A stretch of 64,000 nt of DNA. It comes from Daedaleopsis sinensis (Eukaryota; Basidiomycota; Agaricomycetes; Polyporales; Polyporaceae). Below the pieces are notes generated by a model. It made no database searches, had not been told where the DNA came from, and saw only the letters and a list, made by a program, of their open reading frames with translations. Shown here piece by piece: positions 44,841-55,802 of the stretch. A program made the translations under genes and the position numbers. How positions within the stretch are numbered: position 1 is the first letter of the stretch; the number at the start of each line of letters is the position of its first letter. Location: the NCBI GenBank assembly GCA_033807695.1, contig CM066304.1, positions 930,001-994,000 of the forward strand, written 5' to 3'.

Positions 44841-45164
44841 ATGTCCGACGCCGGGTCTACTCCCAACAGGTGCGTACGTCGACTCCGACGACCTCCAGGT
44901 CACTTACACCGCGGACAGGGGTCCCAACAAGGTCACATACGCCGGGCGTGCCAAGGTTCGTTTTCCCGATGCGCAAGGACCTAGGGAATGCTGACCGCGG
45001 TCGCGAGCATAGAGGAGACGGTCCAACGTCGACAAGACCTACAAAGATTCTGGGTGCGTCCTCTCGCGTTCGTGGCACGGTCCAACCTCTTCAACCCCTC
45101 TTCAATCAGAGCCCACTCCGACGGCGAATCTGACGAGGAAGAGCAGCCCGAGCCTGTAATTAAG
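44841..45164 (+). CDS. Short exons, either 5' part of zinc-finger gene 1 or separate gene
   Basis: Four small exons (44841-44869, 44919-44955, 45013-45053, 45110-45164) join in phase and give 54 residues ending in an acidic SDGESDEEEQPEP stretch. The last exon closes in phase 0 and the ATG at 45410 directly follows a good CCTCAG acceptor. This set could therefore be spliced onto the zinc-finger gene across a 245-nt intron, giving about 451 residues. The alternative is that the zinc-finger gene starts at 45410, as favoured by the matching 35-nt first exon of the second array member. Confidence 0.4.
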
Positions 45165-45409
45165 GTGCGTCCTTGATCATTGCGTCGCGTCGGAGAGCGG
45201 TGGCGGGAGGGGCGGCGCGGGGCGGGCGGCGGGCGGGTCAACCAGTCCGGACTCCGACGTAGACAGCGGGGACACCACGGGCCGCCCCCTGATGCGGAGA
45301 AGCCTCGAGAGTCGTCCCACGCTTGGTCTGATCCCTCCCTTCACTTCCGTTCAACTTCGTGGCTCGTTTTTCTCTACTCGACCGGCACAATCCTTATCAA
45401 CATCCTCAG

Positions 45410-46908
45410 ATGGCCACCCGTACCCCCAAGAAAGTGGATGTGCAGTGAGTACTCCCCGAGATTAGAATTACGTCGTCCTCCAACCCCAGGCTAGCCTCCC
45501 TGGTCCCTCGCCTAAACGCGACACGCCGACCCAGGCAGCGTCCGCGAAGAAGCCCGCGAGCACCCGCGGAAAGAGGGCGGCCCACTCCCGCGCGGGCTCT
45601 GTTGCGTCTCTCGCCCGCGAAGACACCCTCGATGCGAACGAACTTTCTCCCATGAAGCCGATGTCGAGCGCCGGCATCAAGGCCCGCTTGCAAGCTCAGT
45701 GCGCACTCCTTCATATTCCCAGCGCGCAGCACAATCTGAGCCGTACGCGCTGTATATAGACGCACCGAGACCTCTGAGGACGGTGCTGACGATGCATCCG
45801 CGGTTGGGGAAAAGCAGGGTCGGTACGCCTCGCGCAAGTCGGAGCCTGAAAGGCGTCAGTTCCTCGAAGAGGATCCGTTCACTGGTGAGGTCGAAGCCCA
45901 CCGCGCGTTTTGCACGGCCTGCAGCGAATGGATTGACCTCAACCCGACGCGCAAGTTCATCATGAAGAATTGGGTGGAACACCGCAGGCAGTGTAAGGCG
46001 ATTGCCGAACGTGCGATGAGGTGCGTCTCGCTTCGACTGTCAGCTATTACTGGGGATTGAGGGTGTAGTAGTCCTACAAAGGAGAAGGCCGCGGACGACA
46101 TGGAAGATGAAGTGGGCTCTGCGGCCGGCGGGGCTGGTGCTGACATCTTCAACACTGCGTCCAAACGCATCAAGAAGGAGGATGACCGAAAAGCTATTAT
46201 CGAGAACGACCCCCTCTCTGGCGAAGTGAAACATGACACGGCATTCTGCAAGAACTGCCAGACCTGGGTCCCCCTCTCGAAGCAGACGCGGTACTCCCTC
46301 TACCCCTGGCGCGCTCACGTGCAGAAGTGCTCCGGTCAAGTGTACGCGTCCCTCCCTACATCCATAGGAGGGGTTGCATCTGATGACGGTGTGACGACAG
46401 GCCGGGCACTCGCGTCGCTACAGCGCAGAGGAAGATGCAGTTGGTCAATGACGCCCAGGTGAAGTCATACACCATCAACTCTGTCGACTGCAAGATGTGC
46501 GACGCGCAGATTGAGCTCGACGGAAAGATCGAGTATGATCTGGGTAAATGGGAAGAACATAAGTTATCGTGGTAAGTCTCACCGTCAGTGCGTTATGGAC
46601 TCTCACTGACCGAATGACACCCCAGTGTCCCCAGGACGCCTGCTCCCGCCAAGGCATCTGGCTCTACGGCCCCACGGCCACCTCCCTCCATCGCCTCGAC
46701 TGAAGACACTGTCGTGGGTAACGAATTGGGGACACCCAAGAAGGGCATAAAGCGGTCGCGTGAGGACGACGACGTTCCAGACCGCGCCGTTCGCCAACGT
46801 GGTGCGTCGTATGAGCCACCACAAGGAGATGCCCCCGGTTTCTTGGACTGGATCACTACACCACTGAAGAACTTCCTCCGTGGCTTCCGTGAGGGTTTGT
46901 CTGGCTGA
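45410..46908 (+). CDS. Triple C2HC zinc-finger-like protein, array member 1
   Basis: Six exons (45410-45444, 45495-45698, 45760-46020, 46072-46334, 46424-46571, 46626-46908) give 397 residues with no phase error. Three modules are spaced identically as C-x2-C-x16-W-x2-H-x3-C: C131/C134/W151/H154/C158, C226/C229/W246/H249/C253 and C277/C280/W297/H300/C304. The flanks are Lys/Arg- and Ser-rich with nuclear-localisation-like PKKGIKRSR. The pattern is reminiscent of BED/C2HC fingers but I know no named family with this spacing. I infer a nuclear DNA-, RNA- or protein-binding role. Two further genes with the same module follow on the same strand. Confidence 0.72.
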
Positions 46909-47690
46909 GTAACAGCCCGCACATCCCCAACCAAACATCCGTAACCAATAATCTTCCCCTCCCTACTTCTGTACCACTCACGCCCTGGATACCTGTACAC
47001 CACAGTCCCTACTTGATTTTTATCGCATACGTGTTAATCTATCGCTCTTTGCTTAGCTTTGTATTCATCTGGCCGATTCAACTTCGAAGAGCCAGCCCTC
47101 TCTGTCTTGATGTGTTTTCGTCTATTATTCGCCTGTCGTTCGGGATGTTACTCTAGGTCTGTATACGCTCCATAGAGACTGCAGCTGCAATGTGACGGAG
47201 ATACCCATGTAACCGCGGAGGCAGGAATGCCTCCGCCGTGTTCAAGAATTTGAAGAAACCGACCGCAGTCACAACGCGAGCGTGCGGCGCGTCTTGGGCG
47301 CGTCCACGACGCGTCCAGAGCGGGACTTGCCGGCTTCGCCTCTTCCCCACCCATCGGCCACACGTCTCTTACACCGCGACCACCTCCACCACCCCCCTCC
47401 TACGCGTACCTTTGTGTGGGCGCGGCCACCACTGAGCAGTATCCGTTCGAGCGCACTGTCCTCACGACGAGACCTCGGCGCTACCGCATTGACACAGCAA
47501 AGGCCGCCGCAACCACGAAGACAAAGGGTGTGGCCAAGGTGCGTTTCCAGCTCCGCTCTTCAGGCGACGCATTGACGTCGGGGTAGAACATAAAGCTCGG
47601 CGAGGACGACCCGAACGGAAACGCATCTCGGACTATCAGCAATACCCACCCCCTCCACTGCAGAACCAACCCGACATATTTATAACCACA
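46909..47690. other. Spacer with possible 5' exons of array member 2
   Basis: No complete gene is resolved. A frame around 47400-47540 ends KTKGVAK at a GTGCGT splice-like site, much as the 44919-44955 exon ends GRAK before member 1. The stretch may therefore hold upstream exons of member 2. A TATTTATAA string at 47677-47685 lies just before its modelled ATG. Confidence 0.35.
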
Positions 47691-48717
47691 ATGCCTTCCT
47701 CGACCGAAGCGGCGGGTTCCCAACAGTGCGCGGTCTCCCGGTTCTGTCTCCGGTGGTGTAGCTGATGGTTGCGCGCGCAGGACTTGCTCCCCTCTCTCGC
47801 TCGCGAACGTCTCTTCCGTATCCGCAGGCCCGCGAACGCGTTCGTCGAAGAAGCGAGCGCTCGACGTCCAGGAGGACACACCGCAGCCAAGCAAGAGGAA
47901 GCGCGCGCGTCTTGCGTCCGTGTAGGTCACTTCTCTAGGCATACCCCATAGTCGCTCGGGCTCACCGGTCGAGACGCGCCACTCTGCAGTTTCTCGTCGG
48001 GGAAGATGACCACGGGGGACCGAGAACGGCTCGAGTCGCTCCGACGGCAGCCGCTCGTCATCATCCTTGACCAGCTGTACGTGCAGTGCAAGCGCTGCGG
48101 GGGCCGCATCAAGCTCTCCGAGTCGTGCTTGTACGACCCGGCGCACTGGGCCACGCACCGCGCACGCTGCGATAGGTGGAGCGACGCGCAAGTGGCTGCC
48201 AAGCGCGAAAAGAACGCGATGGTACGCATCTCCCCGTCCCTGACGTGCCGTGGGCTGAGTAGCCGCATAACAGGGCGTCTCCCGACGCTCGACGCCATCG
48301 CTCACGCCTGACGATGATTCTGAGCTGACGGAATTGAGTGTGAACGGCGACAAGTCGCGGTCGCCCTCCCCAGCCCCTCCGGGCACAGCGAACGGGGAGA
48401 TCGTGCAGGGACCTCTCACGGCGCATGTCAATTGCGCGGAATACTTTGAGCTTGCTTACCCGAATTTGGAGGTCATCGACCTGAATGCGCCATTGCCCAC
48501 AATTCCGACGTGGTCGTTCGAGAGGCTCAAGCTCCAGACACGCGTCGTCGCGGGACAAGCCGGGGAGCACCGCCGGCGCTGTGCGCTCTCTGCCGTGAAC
48601 TGGGATGAGTTGGATCTCGACGACGAAGATTCTGATGGAGGACCACAACGCAGCCCCGGACCTTCTCCGGGCCCCTGCACGCCTGCGCCATCAGACCAGG
48701 CGATGCCCGAAAGCTGA
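47691..48717 (+). CDS. C2HC zinc-finger-like protein, array member 2
   Basis: Four exons (47691-47725, 47781-47919, 47952-48221, 48274-48717) give 295 residues. The first exon is 35 nt and ends CA|GT, exactly like member 1. After a basic stretch (TPQPSKRKRARLAS) comes one intact module, QCKRCGGRIKL...HWATHRARC, with the same C-x2-C-x16-W-x2-H-x3-C spacing. A second module has decayed: its first Cys pair is reduced to a single Cys in HVNCAEYFEL, while a W..EHRRRC end remains. The C-terminus is acidic then Pro/Ser-rich. The 32-nt intron at 47920-47951 is shorter than normal and that junction is uncertain. Confidence 0.62.
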
Positions 48718-49504
48718 CTGCCCCATCACCACCACACGCCGTTCCTCGCGGCGGTACCCCACATCCTCGTAGCTTCTTTCTTGGTTCTCCCACACCCCCC
48801 CACAACACATACAGACTATACCGTCTGCGTCCGCCCGCGACCTGCCTATTCACGCTGCCTCTCTCGCCGTACCGTACACGTTGTAACATAGCCTCGCCAC
48901 CGCATATACCGAGCCTCGCCCGCAGCCGCTGCATACATGTCAAGATCCTTTCCAGAAGTCGCGGTGCGCAAGCTTGCGTGGCCTTGAGGCGCACTCGCCC
49001 GCTTGAGGCTGGGCCCGCGTTTCCGTGTCCGCATTCGTCCGTGACTCCGTGACTACTGACTCTAACCGTCCGGTGGCGAGCGACCATAGTCGCCCGCCCG
49101 CCCTCGCAGGTACGCCCCGTGGTGCGTCCTGCTCCCGTCCCGACACAGAAAATAGCAGACAAGGCGCACGGCGAGCCGAGCACAACACCGCGTCGGCTCG
49201 CCACAGTTCACGTTGGGAGGGAGACGGGAAGACAATGGCTATGGTCTGCTTCAGGCAGCGCTGGATTCGGATTCGGACTCGGATTCGGACCCCGCCTCTC
49301 TCCCTTAATTCGCCTCTCCGCCTTGCAGATACTAGCATAGGGATTTGTCCCTGTTTGCATAAATACCGCGCCCGTGGAGAGCGACGAGGCACTCATCTCA
49401 CCCCCCTCGCGCCTCACGCAGATCGCCCCAACCTACCCTCACTGCCGCCCACCTTTCTCGCCGCTATTTCCTCCACCCCCGACCCTTGCCTACACACTAC
49501 AACC
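48718..49504. other. Spacer between array members 2 and 3
   Basis: GC-rich intergenic sequence with a GGATTCGGATTCGGACTCGGATTCGG run near 49264-49289. Many overlapping frames are open because of composition; none is convincing. Confidence 0.4.
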
Positions 49505-51419
49505 ATGGCTCGTGGCAAGACAACGAAGCAAGTGTGCGGTCTATTCTCATCCGTTCCTTCGAGACCGGCATAGTTGGCTTATGCGTGACCCTCCACCAGC
49601 GCTGCGACCCGCAAGTCACCCCGCCAGGCGGCGAAATCCTCGCGGAGCAGCAGCACCCGAAAGTCACCCCGCCAAGCGGCGAAATCCTCACGGAGGAGCA
49701 GCACCCGAAAGGCACCCCGCCGAGCGGCGAGTAACTCACAGAATAGCAGCACTCAGGTTCCCAAAGTTATTTCCAACCTATACTGCTGCAACGGAGTTCC
49801 TCTGGATCAAATCCACGACATCAGACAGCTCCTCCCGCTCTGTCCGAAGAACGACAAGTGGTTCGTCTGCTCTTCATCAGCCCAAGTGCCTCACTGACCA
49901 TCAAGCCTACGACCAGCCGGACTCCCTTGCGATCTCTGCTCACGACCATTGATCAGGTGACGAGGTTTCTGAAACTCCTTCGGGACCCGTGCGCGGGGCC
50001 CTTCGACGAGACCTCGGTATTTTGCCTCATCTGCGACAAAACCATCCAACTTTGCGGGGAGCGTAAAAATGCCCGGTACGAACTGTGGAAGTGGCATAAG
50101 CACCGTGGGCGAGACCTGAGAGGGTCTAGCAGACCTGAAGAGGGGAGACAGTACTGGGAAGACGCAGCCGATCCTGATGCCCCTCCAGAGGAGGATCTGC
50201 CCAAGGCCGTGCGTCACAGCGGTCTCCTCTCTGCATTTTGCTGCACCCGCTGACGCACACGTCTTAGGACATACTCTATCCGATGTTAGAGCGCATCCTC
50301 GCCGAGACCCCAGCAGATCCGGTTGCGGATGCGGATGCTGTCGACGACGAACCCATTGCTGAAGAGATGGACGTCGCCGGGGAGGCAGACGAGGAGGCTG
50401 TCGCCGAGGACACAGACGTGGTGCCTGCCGCCGATGACGCAGACATGGACGTCGACTTTGACATCGAGTCGGCCCTCGCTCCCATGTCTGCAGCTCCTCA
50501 GCCCGAGGCTGCCTCCCGTGCGCCGCCGCCGCACCTCCCTACTGATGCTGATCTCTCTGTCGCACAGCACTCTTCGCGCCTCGCCGCTCCCGGCGACATG
50601 GACATCGACTCCGAGTCCGATACGTTCGAGTCCGAAGATCTCACCCCCATGCCGCGGACGCCCCAGCCGGCGGCGACATTCAACCGTAACGCGCCACGGC
50701 TCTCCCCCTCACCGCAAGTACTCGTCGAGTCGCGGTACTGGAGCCCTCCCCGGATCCAGGTCACACCCGCCGCGGAAGCAGGCCCGTCCTGCTCCTCAGG
50801 CTGCGCCCCGATATCCCTCGCGGGGTTCAACGTACGCCCCCGGGCGTCGGCATCGACTCTGAACTTGGATGGCTTTGCAGACGCACGCCCCTCCGAGTCG
50901 ACCTATTCAAGTCTCTCGCCGCCGCGCCTCTCGTTCCCCACATCCGCCGTGCGGGACGCCTCTTGGACGGGCGGGCCGCCACGTATTGATATTGCGAACA
51001 CGTCTCAGTCCGTCGAAAGAGTGCATCATGATGCATCCTCTGCCTCCCATGGCCATGAAGACCCGACTTGGAGTCTGGCGACTCTGGCGGACGTCGCAGC
51101 GGCCCAACCGCGGATTCCTACTGATCCCGGTACCAGTAGGACCCCATCAACAGGGAATGACGTGCCCGTTGGGATGCATCATGCACCCGCCCCCACACCA
51201 TATCCGCACCCCCCGTTCAACGAGCAGACCTGGCAAGACCACGTCGCGGCGACCGCGGCCGGGGGGAGTGCGCATTCGTCTGCGTACAGCTACCCTTCCC
51301 CAGGGCGTACAGGTCTGTACGCGCGCTGGGCGGGGATGCCGCAGGACCGCCGCTACTTGGCATATGGGAGTGAGGAGTGGAGAAGCTACCATGACCGCCG
51401 ATGGACGTACGTGCAGTGA
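49505..51419 (+). CDS. Zinc-finger-like protein, diverged array member 3
   Basis: The C-terminal exons are clear: roughly 49910-50208 and 50268-51419 join in phase across a 59-nt intron (LPKA-DILYPMLERIL). The first of these holds a diverged module, VFCLICDKTIQL...LWKWHKHRGRD: the C-x2-C pair and His remain, the interval is about three residues longer, and the last Cys is Asp. The ~380-residue final exon encodes an acidic, Ala/Pro/Ser-rich disordered region (repeated ADADA, MDVDFDIES) and a Tyr/Arg-rich end (GLYARWAGMPQDRRYLAYG). The first exon probably starts at 49505 (MARGKTTKQ), but splicing through the 48-bp repeat at 49613-49735 could not be settled. Same strand and order as members 1 and 2. 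Confidence 0.55.
49613..49735 (+). repeat. 48-bp tandem repeat, 2.5 copies
   Basis: Copies beginning AAGTCACCCCGCCAGGCGG start at 49613, 49661 and 49709 (the last partial). The unit is a multiple of three, so whichever frame is translated would contain a 16-residue repeat. The copies differ at a few positions. Confidence 0.88.
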
Positions 51420-51926
51420 TGCACTGGCACGGCGACTGGGGCCCTCCTGCAAGCTTCAAGTGTGACTTCGCCACACGAGTATGCGGTCGCTGCACCTACA
51501 CGTGCAGTATGCAGCTCTACGGGTCCGGAACAACAGCTCCGTTATTGTAGTTACATTATAAGTGCTCTGATAGTGTTTCTTTGTTGCGTCGAATTGTTGT
51601 GTCTCCTCTTTTGTGTTTTGCTACCTTGTATCGCTGTTTTTGCTGCCTTCTACGTGTGTATTGTAGTCTGTGTGCCAATATTATCGTACTGTCCCCACTG
51701 TGCTTTAAATTGAAGGCTCCGTGCCGTTGTCGTTTCGAATTCGACTCTCGACCGTGCCGCCTGTGCTCCTTGACACAGCCTTCCGAAATCTAGGGAATGA
51801 GTACTCTTGTGAGGAAGCACATTCCTCCAAACCCGGGGATATACTCTTCTATGTCTCACAACAAACATGAACGTTGTGAACCCTTCCTCTGATTACCGCT
51901 CATCTAATTTAGTACATGCCTCCCAT
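51420..51926. other. Intergenic, convergent gene ends
   Basis: About 500 bp between the 3' ends of the third array member and the sirtuin gene. It is T-rich from 51540 to 51700, consistent with 3' flanks. No gene is seen. Confidence 0.5.
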
Positions 51927-53988
51927 CTAAAGACCGGTCGGCCGAGGTAACACATCTTCCTCATCAAGCGGCGGCGGCTTTACAACGCCACTCTCTAGCA
52001 GTTTGGATATGACCGGGTTGATATGCGCTTCGCTGCCCCTAGAGAACCACAGATATAAGCGTCAGCGGGAGAGAGATTAGAAAGAGATACGCACAAGACT
52101 CTCTTCACGACGTCGAGCATAACCGCGCCTGCAGGAACTTCGATCGTCTCGACGCCGACGAGATCGTCTGCGCGCGATGCACCAATGTTGAGGAGCATGA
52201 CCGGTTTGCGGTGCTCGACGGCATGCTTGACAAGGCTTCAAGTCGGTTCAGCAAGGCGCGGCCGAACGAGGGGACGAGGGGACGTACCGGAACGCGGAGA
52301 ATGTCGCGAGCGTCGTGCCGACGACGAACAAACGGTCGTGGCGGTTCACGATGTCGAACCTGCGCAGTACAGCGGACGTGGAAGTTGGCATCCTCTCGCG
52401 CGAACACCAGCATGAGGGACGTACGATCTGTCCCGGACCTCCCGCGATATGGACTCCCCGAAGAAGATCACTTCGGGCTTGAGCATCGTGTTGAGGCGGT
52501 TCTCGGCCAGGCACTCAGCGCATTCGGGGATGGTGAATTGGTCGTATCTTGTACCTTCTGGGAGGACGACCTGTCGACACGGGCATGAACATGTGAGACT
52601 GTGTTATGTTGTAGAGCTAGCCTCGTAACTAGACGCAGACTTGCTTTCAGCGTCTGGTGGATTTCGTACAGAAGGGGTGTCACGAAGTCACGTCTACGCG
52701 CTCAGAAATCGGGAGGAGTAAGAACGCTGCTCGGCGTGAAGCACGACTGAGACGGGAATTGTATACGCGAATGCGACTATATGCGCCGTATGACTGTATG
52801 CGCGTGGATTGTGCAAGTCCGAGTGCTCGACTATATGTGGGTGCAAATCAGTCAGATGTCGAGAACATGTACGCATGCTGGCGCATGTCCAAGACGCGCA
52901 TACATTCGCGTTTTCGGTATCACAGTCGGGGCGGCATGTCCACTTTCTCGCGCGACAACCCCCGCCCAGTCTATACGGAAGTCACCAGACGTGTAGGACG
53001 TGTCTCAGTCTCGGTCTCTTTTTCTTTTAAACCTTTTGACCAAGGCAGAGACATGCCTATGACGGTTGTCGGAGAGAGCGGTACCAAGCGACATACATCA
53101 CCGTCAGGGTTAGTCCGTGGCTGTGTGCTGGTGCGTTCGAGTTCTTCTGAGAAAGCTTTCCACTGAGGGTTGGCGTCCCCAAGCATGTCTTGGAAGACCT
53201 GCCTGTCGACGCGGTGTCCATGGGAACATTGCACGCTCTGTGACGGGCGCGCATAAGTCTCCCTAAGACCGGAATGCAGCATGCACACCGCAGACTTACA
53301 TGAAGAGTTCCATGCAGTTCCAAGAGATGTTGATGCCTTCGAGTCTCAGGCCAGACGTTCAGGAGTGCTTTGTGGTGCAAGCCGTCTACGTTCTGAGTGA
53401 TGAGGTCGGGAGTGACGTGAGCGTGCTGGAGGGCGGCGAGGGCGTAATGTGTAGGGTTGGGTTGAGCGTCCCGGACAGGCGGGTACCCGAGGAAGGAGCG
53501 TAGCCTGGATCCTGAAGCATGAGCTGCGTGAGACGCCAAAAGCACATGTAGGCTGCTTGCCAATATCGTTGTCTAGGACGCGTATGAGCTTTTGAAGAGC
53601 GGGGGATTAAGTTCAGCACGCACCTGAATCCTACCCCCCTCGGGGTCGGCTCCATCAACTCATGATACTATCGCGATTTAGCCTCCACCTTGCGACAAGT
53701 AGAACATTGGACACACACAAATATAGGCCTAGCGGTGGTCAGCCCTGGCATGCGAAGGACGAGAAACACCACACACTTGTAGTTAGGGTTCAGATAGGTG
53801 CCCCTCTTGCCTCTGTACGCGCGGATGCCCGAGTCGACGCTGACGCCGGCACCTGTGATGACGGCGACGTTGCGCTTGGAGAGAAAGTCTGCGATGCGGT
53901 CGACGGCGTAGGCGGGCGAGATGGACCTGTTCTGCGCATTCGCAGACCGGAGGACGGCAGCGGGGATGGTGGGCACAGAGACACGCAT
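51927..53988 (-). CDS. Sirtuin (NAD-dependent deacylase)
   Basis: Exons found on the minus strand: 53988-53777, a 10-nt exon 53728-53719, 53667-53624, 53572-53546, 53504-53300, 53237-53097, 52570 onward, and a last exon ending at 51927. Motifs include the NAD pocket AVITGAGVSVDSGIRAYRG, TQNVDGLHHKAL and the catalytic His in LELHGTLH. In place of a paired first zinc knuckle there is SVQCSHGHRVDRQ, with PECAECL later. NPDGD and LKPEVIFFGES, LLNIGASRADDL complete the Rossmann core. It looks like the fungal SIRT4-like class, probably mitochondrial, though no targeting peptide is obvious. The 526-nt intron 52571-53096 holds a repeat element. An in-frame upstream ATG exists at 54021. Confidence 0.88.
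52648..53002. mobile_element. MITE-like element in sirtuin intron
   Basis: GTCTGGTGGATTTCGTACAG near 52653 and CTATACGGAAGTCACCAGAC near 52971-52990 are opposed copies of one terminal sequence. The right arm continues outward as GTGTAGGACGTGTCTC and inward as GACAACCCCCGCCC. The same arms bound the insertion in the GH16 intron at 61.3-62.9 kb. The ~350-bp interior has no coding capacity, as expected for a non-autonomous element. Confidence 0.62.
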
Positions 53989-54242
53989 GTGATAAAGCGC
54001 CCGCGTCCAAAGTAAAGTCAATGACTTATCGCGCTCACTTATCGTGGACTTAGGAAACTACATCTCTAACTTATCTTTAACACAACGTACTAATCAGTAG
54101 TAAGCTGGAAATGTAGTCTCGTAAGTATTCCGAAAGCTATCGCAGATGCCGCAAATTCATTTGTGAATAGTCGGGCTTTGATCCGGTCCACGCTTTGGCC
54201 CGATGCCCGTACCTTGCGCCTTCCTCTTCGACGTCCACAACG
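53989..54242. promoter_or_regulatory. Divergent promoter between sirtuin and PEX7
   Basis: The start codons are 254 bp apart and diverge. No strong core-promoter motif stands out. Confidence 0.5.
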
Positions 54243-55512
54243 ATGAACAGACCACCGCCGTCGGTTCTGCACACCCCTGGCTTTGCTCACTACGGTCTGT
54301 CTTGGTCACCATTTCACAGTAGCAGATTAGCGGTCGCGTCTGCGGCCAACTACGGACTAGTCGGGAACGGAAGGCTGCACATCGTCTCGGTCGGACCAGG
54401 GCCAGGAGGCCTGCCGTCGCTCGGGATCGAAAAATTGTGAGTTGTCAGCACACCCAGTGCGCGCATGTCTAGAGCGATCTAGCTATGAGACTCAGGACGG
54501 CCTATACGACGCCGCCTGGTCTGAAGTCCACGAGAATCAGCTGGTAACGGCCTCCGGAGACGGGTCTATCAAGCTATGGGACGTCATGATCAATGTAAGA
54601 TCTCACATTCGGTGGTTCATGCTGCCTTCCAAACCAAGTGCCGCAAGCCGTTATAGGACCTCCCGATCCGAGCCTGGCAAGAGCACACGCGCGAGGTGTT
54701 CTCTGTCGACTGGTCCAACATCAACAAGGACCAGTTCATCTCCTCTTCGTGGGACGGAACAGTGAAGCTCGTGCGTACAGTCTGCCCCTTCTCCGAGCCG
54801 CGCGCCGTACTCACCCTCCCCAGTGGACGCCTGACCGCCCGCGGTCGCTCACCACTATCCAAGCGCACCCGTCCTGCGTGTACCAAGCGGTCTTCTCCCC
54901 GCATCAGCCCGACGTACTCGCGACATGCTCGACCGACGGCACGCTCAAGCTCTTCGACCTCCGCGCCCCAGCCTACACGCCCGCCGGCCCGGGGACGAAC
55001 ACGTTCACTGCGCCGCTGACCGCCGCAGCGCTGACCGTGCCCGCGAGCGCGGGAGAGGTGTTGAGCATCGACTGGAACAAGTACCGCCCGTTCGTGCTCG
55101 CGAGCGCAGGCGTCGACAAGGTCGTCAAGGTCTGGGACTGCCGCATGGCGAAGCTCGGGCCGGACGCGGCGCAGGCCCCTGCGGTCGGCGGCGTGTGCGA
55201 GGCGCAGCTCGCGGGGCACGAGTACGCGGTGCGGAAGGTGCAGTGGAGCCCGCACCGCGCGGACGTGCTCGCGAGCGCGAGCTACGACATGACCTGCAGA
55301 GTGTGAGTCTGCCTCCTTGCGTGTCGCACGGACGCTGACTGGAGGCGCGGATGTGCAGGTGGTCTACGACGCCCGGGGCAAACGGTTCGCACTTGCTGTA
55401 CATCCACGACCCTCATACGGAGTTTGCGGTCGGCTGTGCGTGGTCGCTGTACGAAGAGGGCGTGCTCGCGAGCTGTAGCTGGGACTGTAGGGTAAACGTG
55501 TTCCGTGTATAG
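54243..55512 (+). CDS. PEX7: PEX7, PTS2 receptor (WD40)
   Basis: Five exons (54243-54436, 54483-54594, 54657-54770, 54824-55302, 55359-55512) give 350 residues, normal for PEX7. WD repeats are evident at regular spacing: DAAWSEVHENQLVTASGDGSIKLWD, SVDWSNINKDQFISSSWDGTVKLW, CSTDGTLKLFD, SAGVDKVVKVWD, SASYDMTCRVW and SCSWDCRVNVF. The N-terminal FAHYGLSWSPFHSSRLAVA and the HTREVFSVDW segment are characteristic of PEX7. The protein binds the nonapeptide PTS2 signal and carries proteins into peroxisomes with a co-receptor (Pex20 in filamentous fungi). The frame is intact. The start is chosen at the conserved short N-terminus before the first repeat. Confidence 0.95.
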
Positions 55513-55802
55513 TATCTGCGTCCTGCACGATGGTTCATTCTGCAGCGTCGACGTCGGCACCGTTTATAGGCGGAATAAGAGACCCAGGTCATCGTGAGTG
55601 CACGAAATTCCCATCTCTCATGTGCCGCTTCGTACTAATACGTCCGGGCTTCGCGGAACATACCGAAAGCATGGAGCGCGCATGTTCGATAACATTTTTT
55701 ATAAGTACCCCCACCTTGGTAGCCACGGTCCCCCAACTTCAAACAGCTCCTCAGGCTTCAGCCCGGAATTGCATAGACCACCTCCGAGTCATTCACCTCA
55801 CT

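Noticed and set aside
49505..49740. Histone H3-tail mimic (MARGKTTKQ plus RKSPRQAAKSS-type repeats)
   Set aside because: The resemblance to MARTKQTARKS is suggestive, but the frame that gives the RKSPRQ repeat is not reached by any phase-consistent splice from the first exon, so I could not support it.
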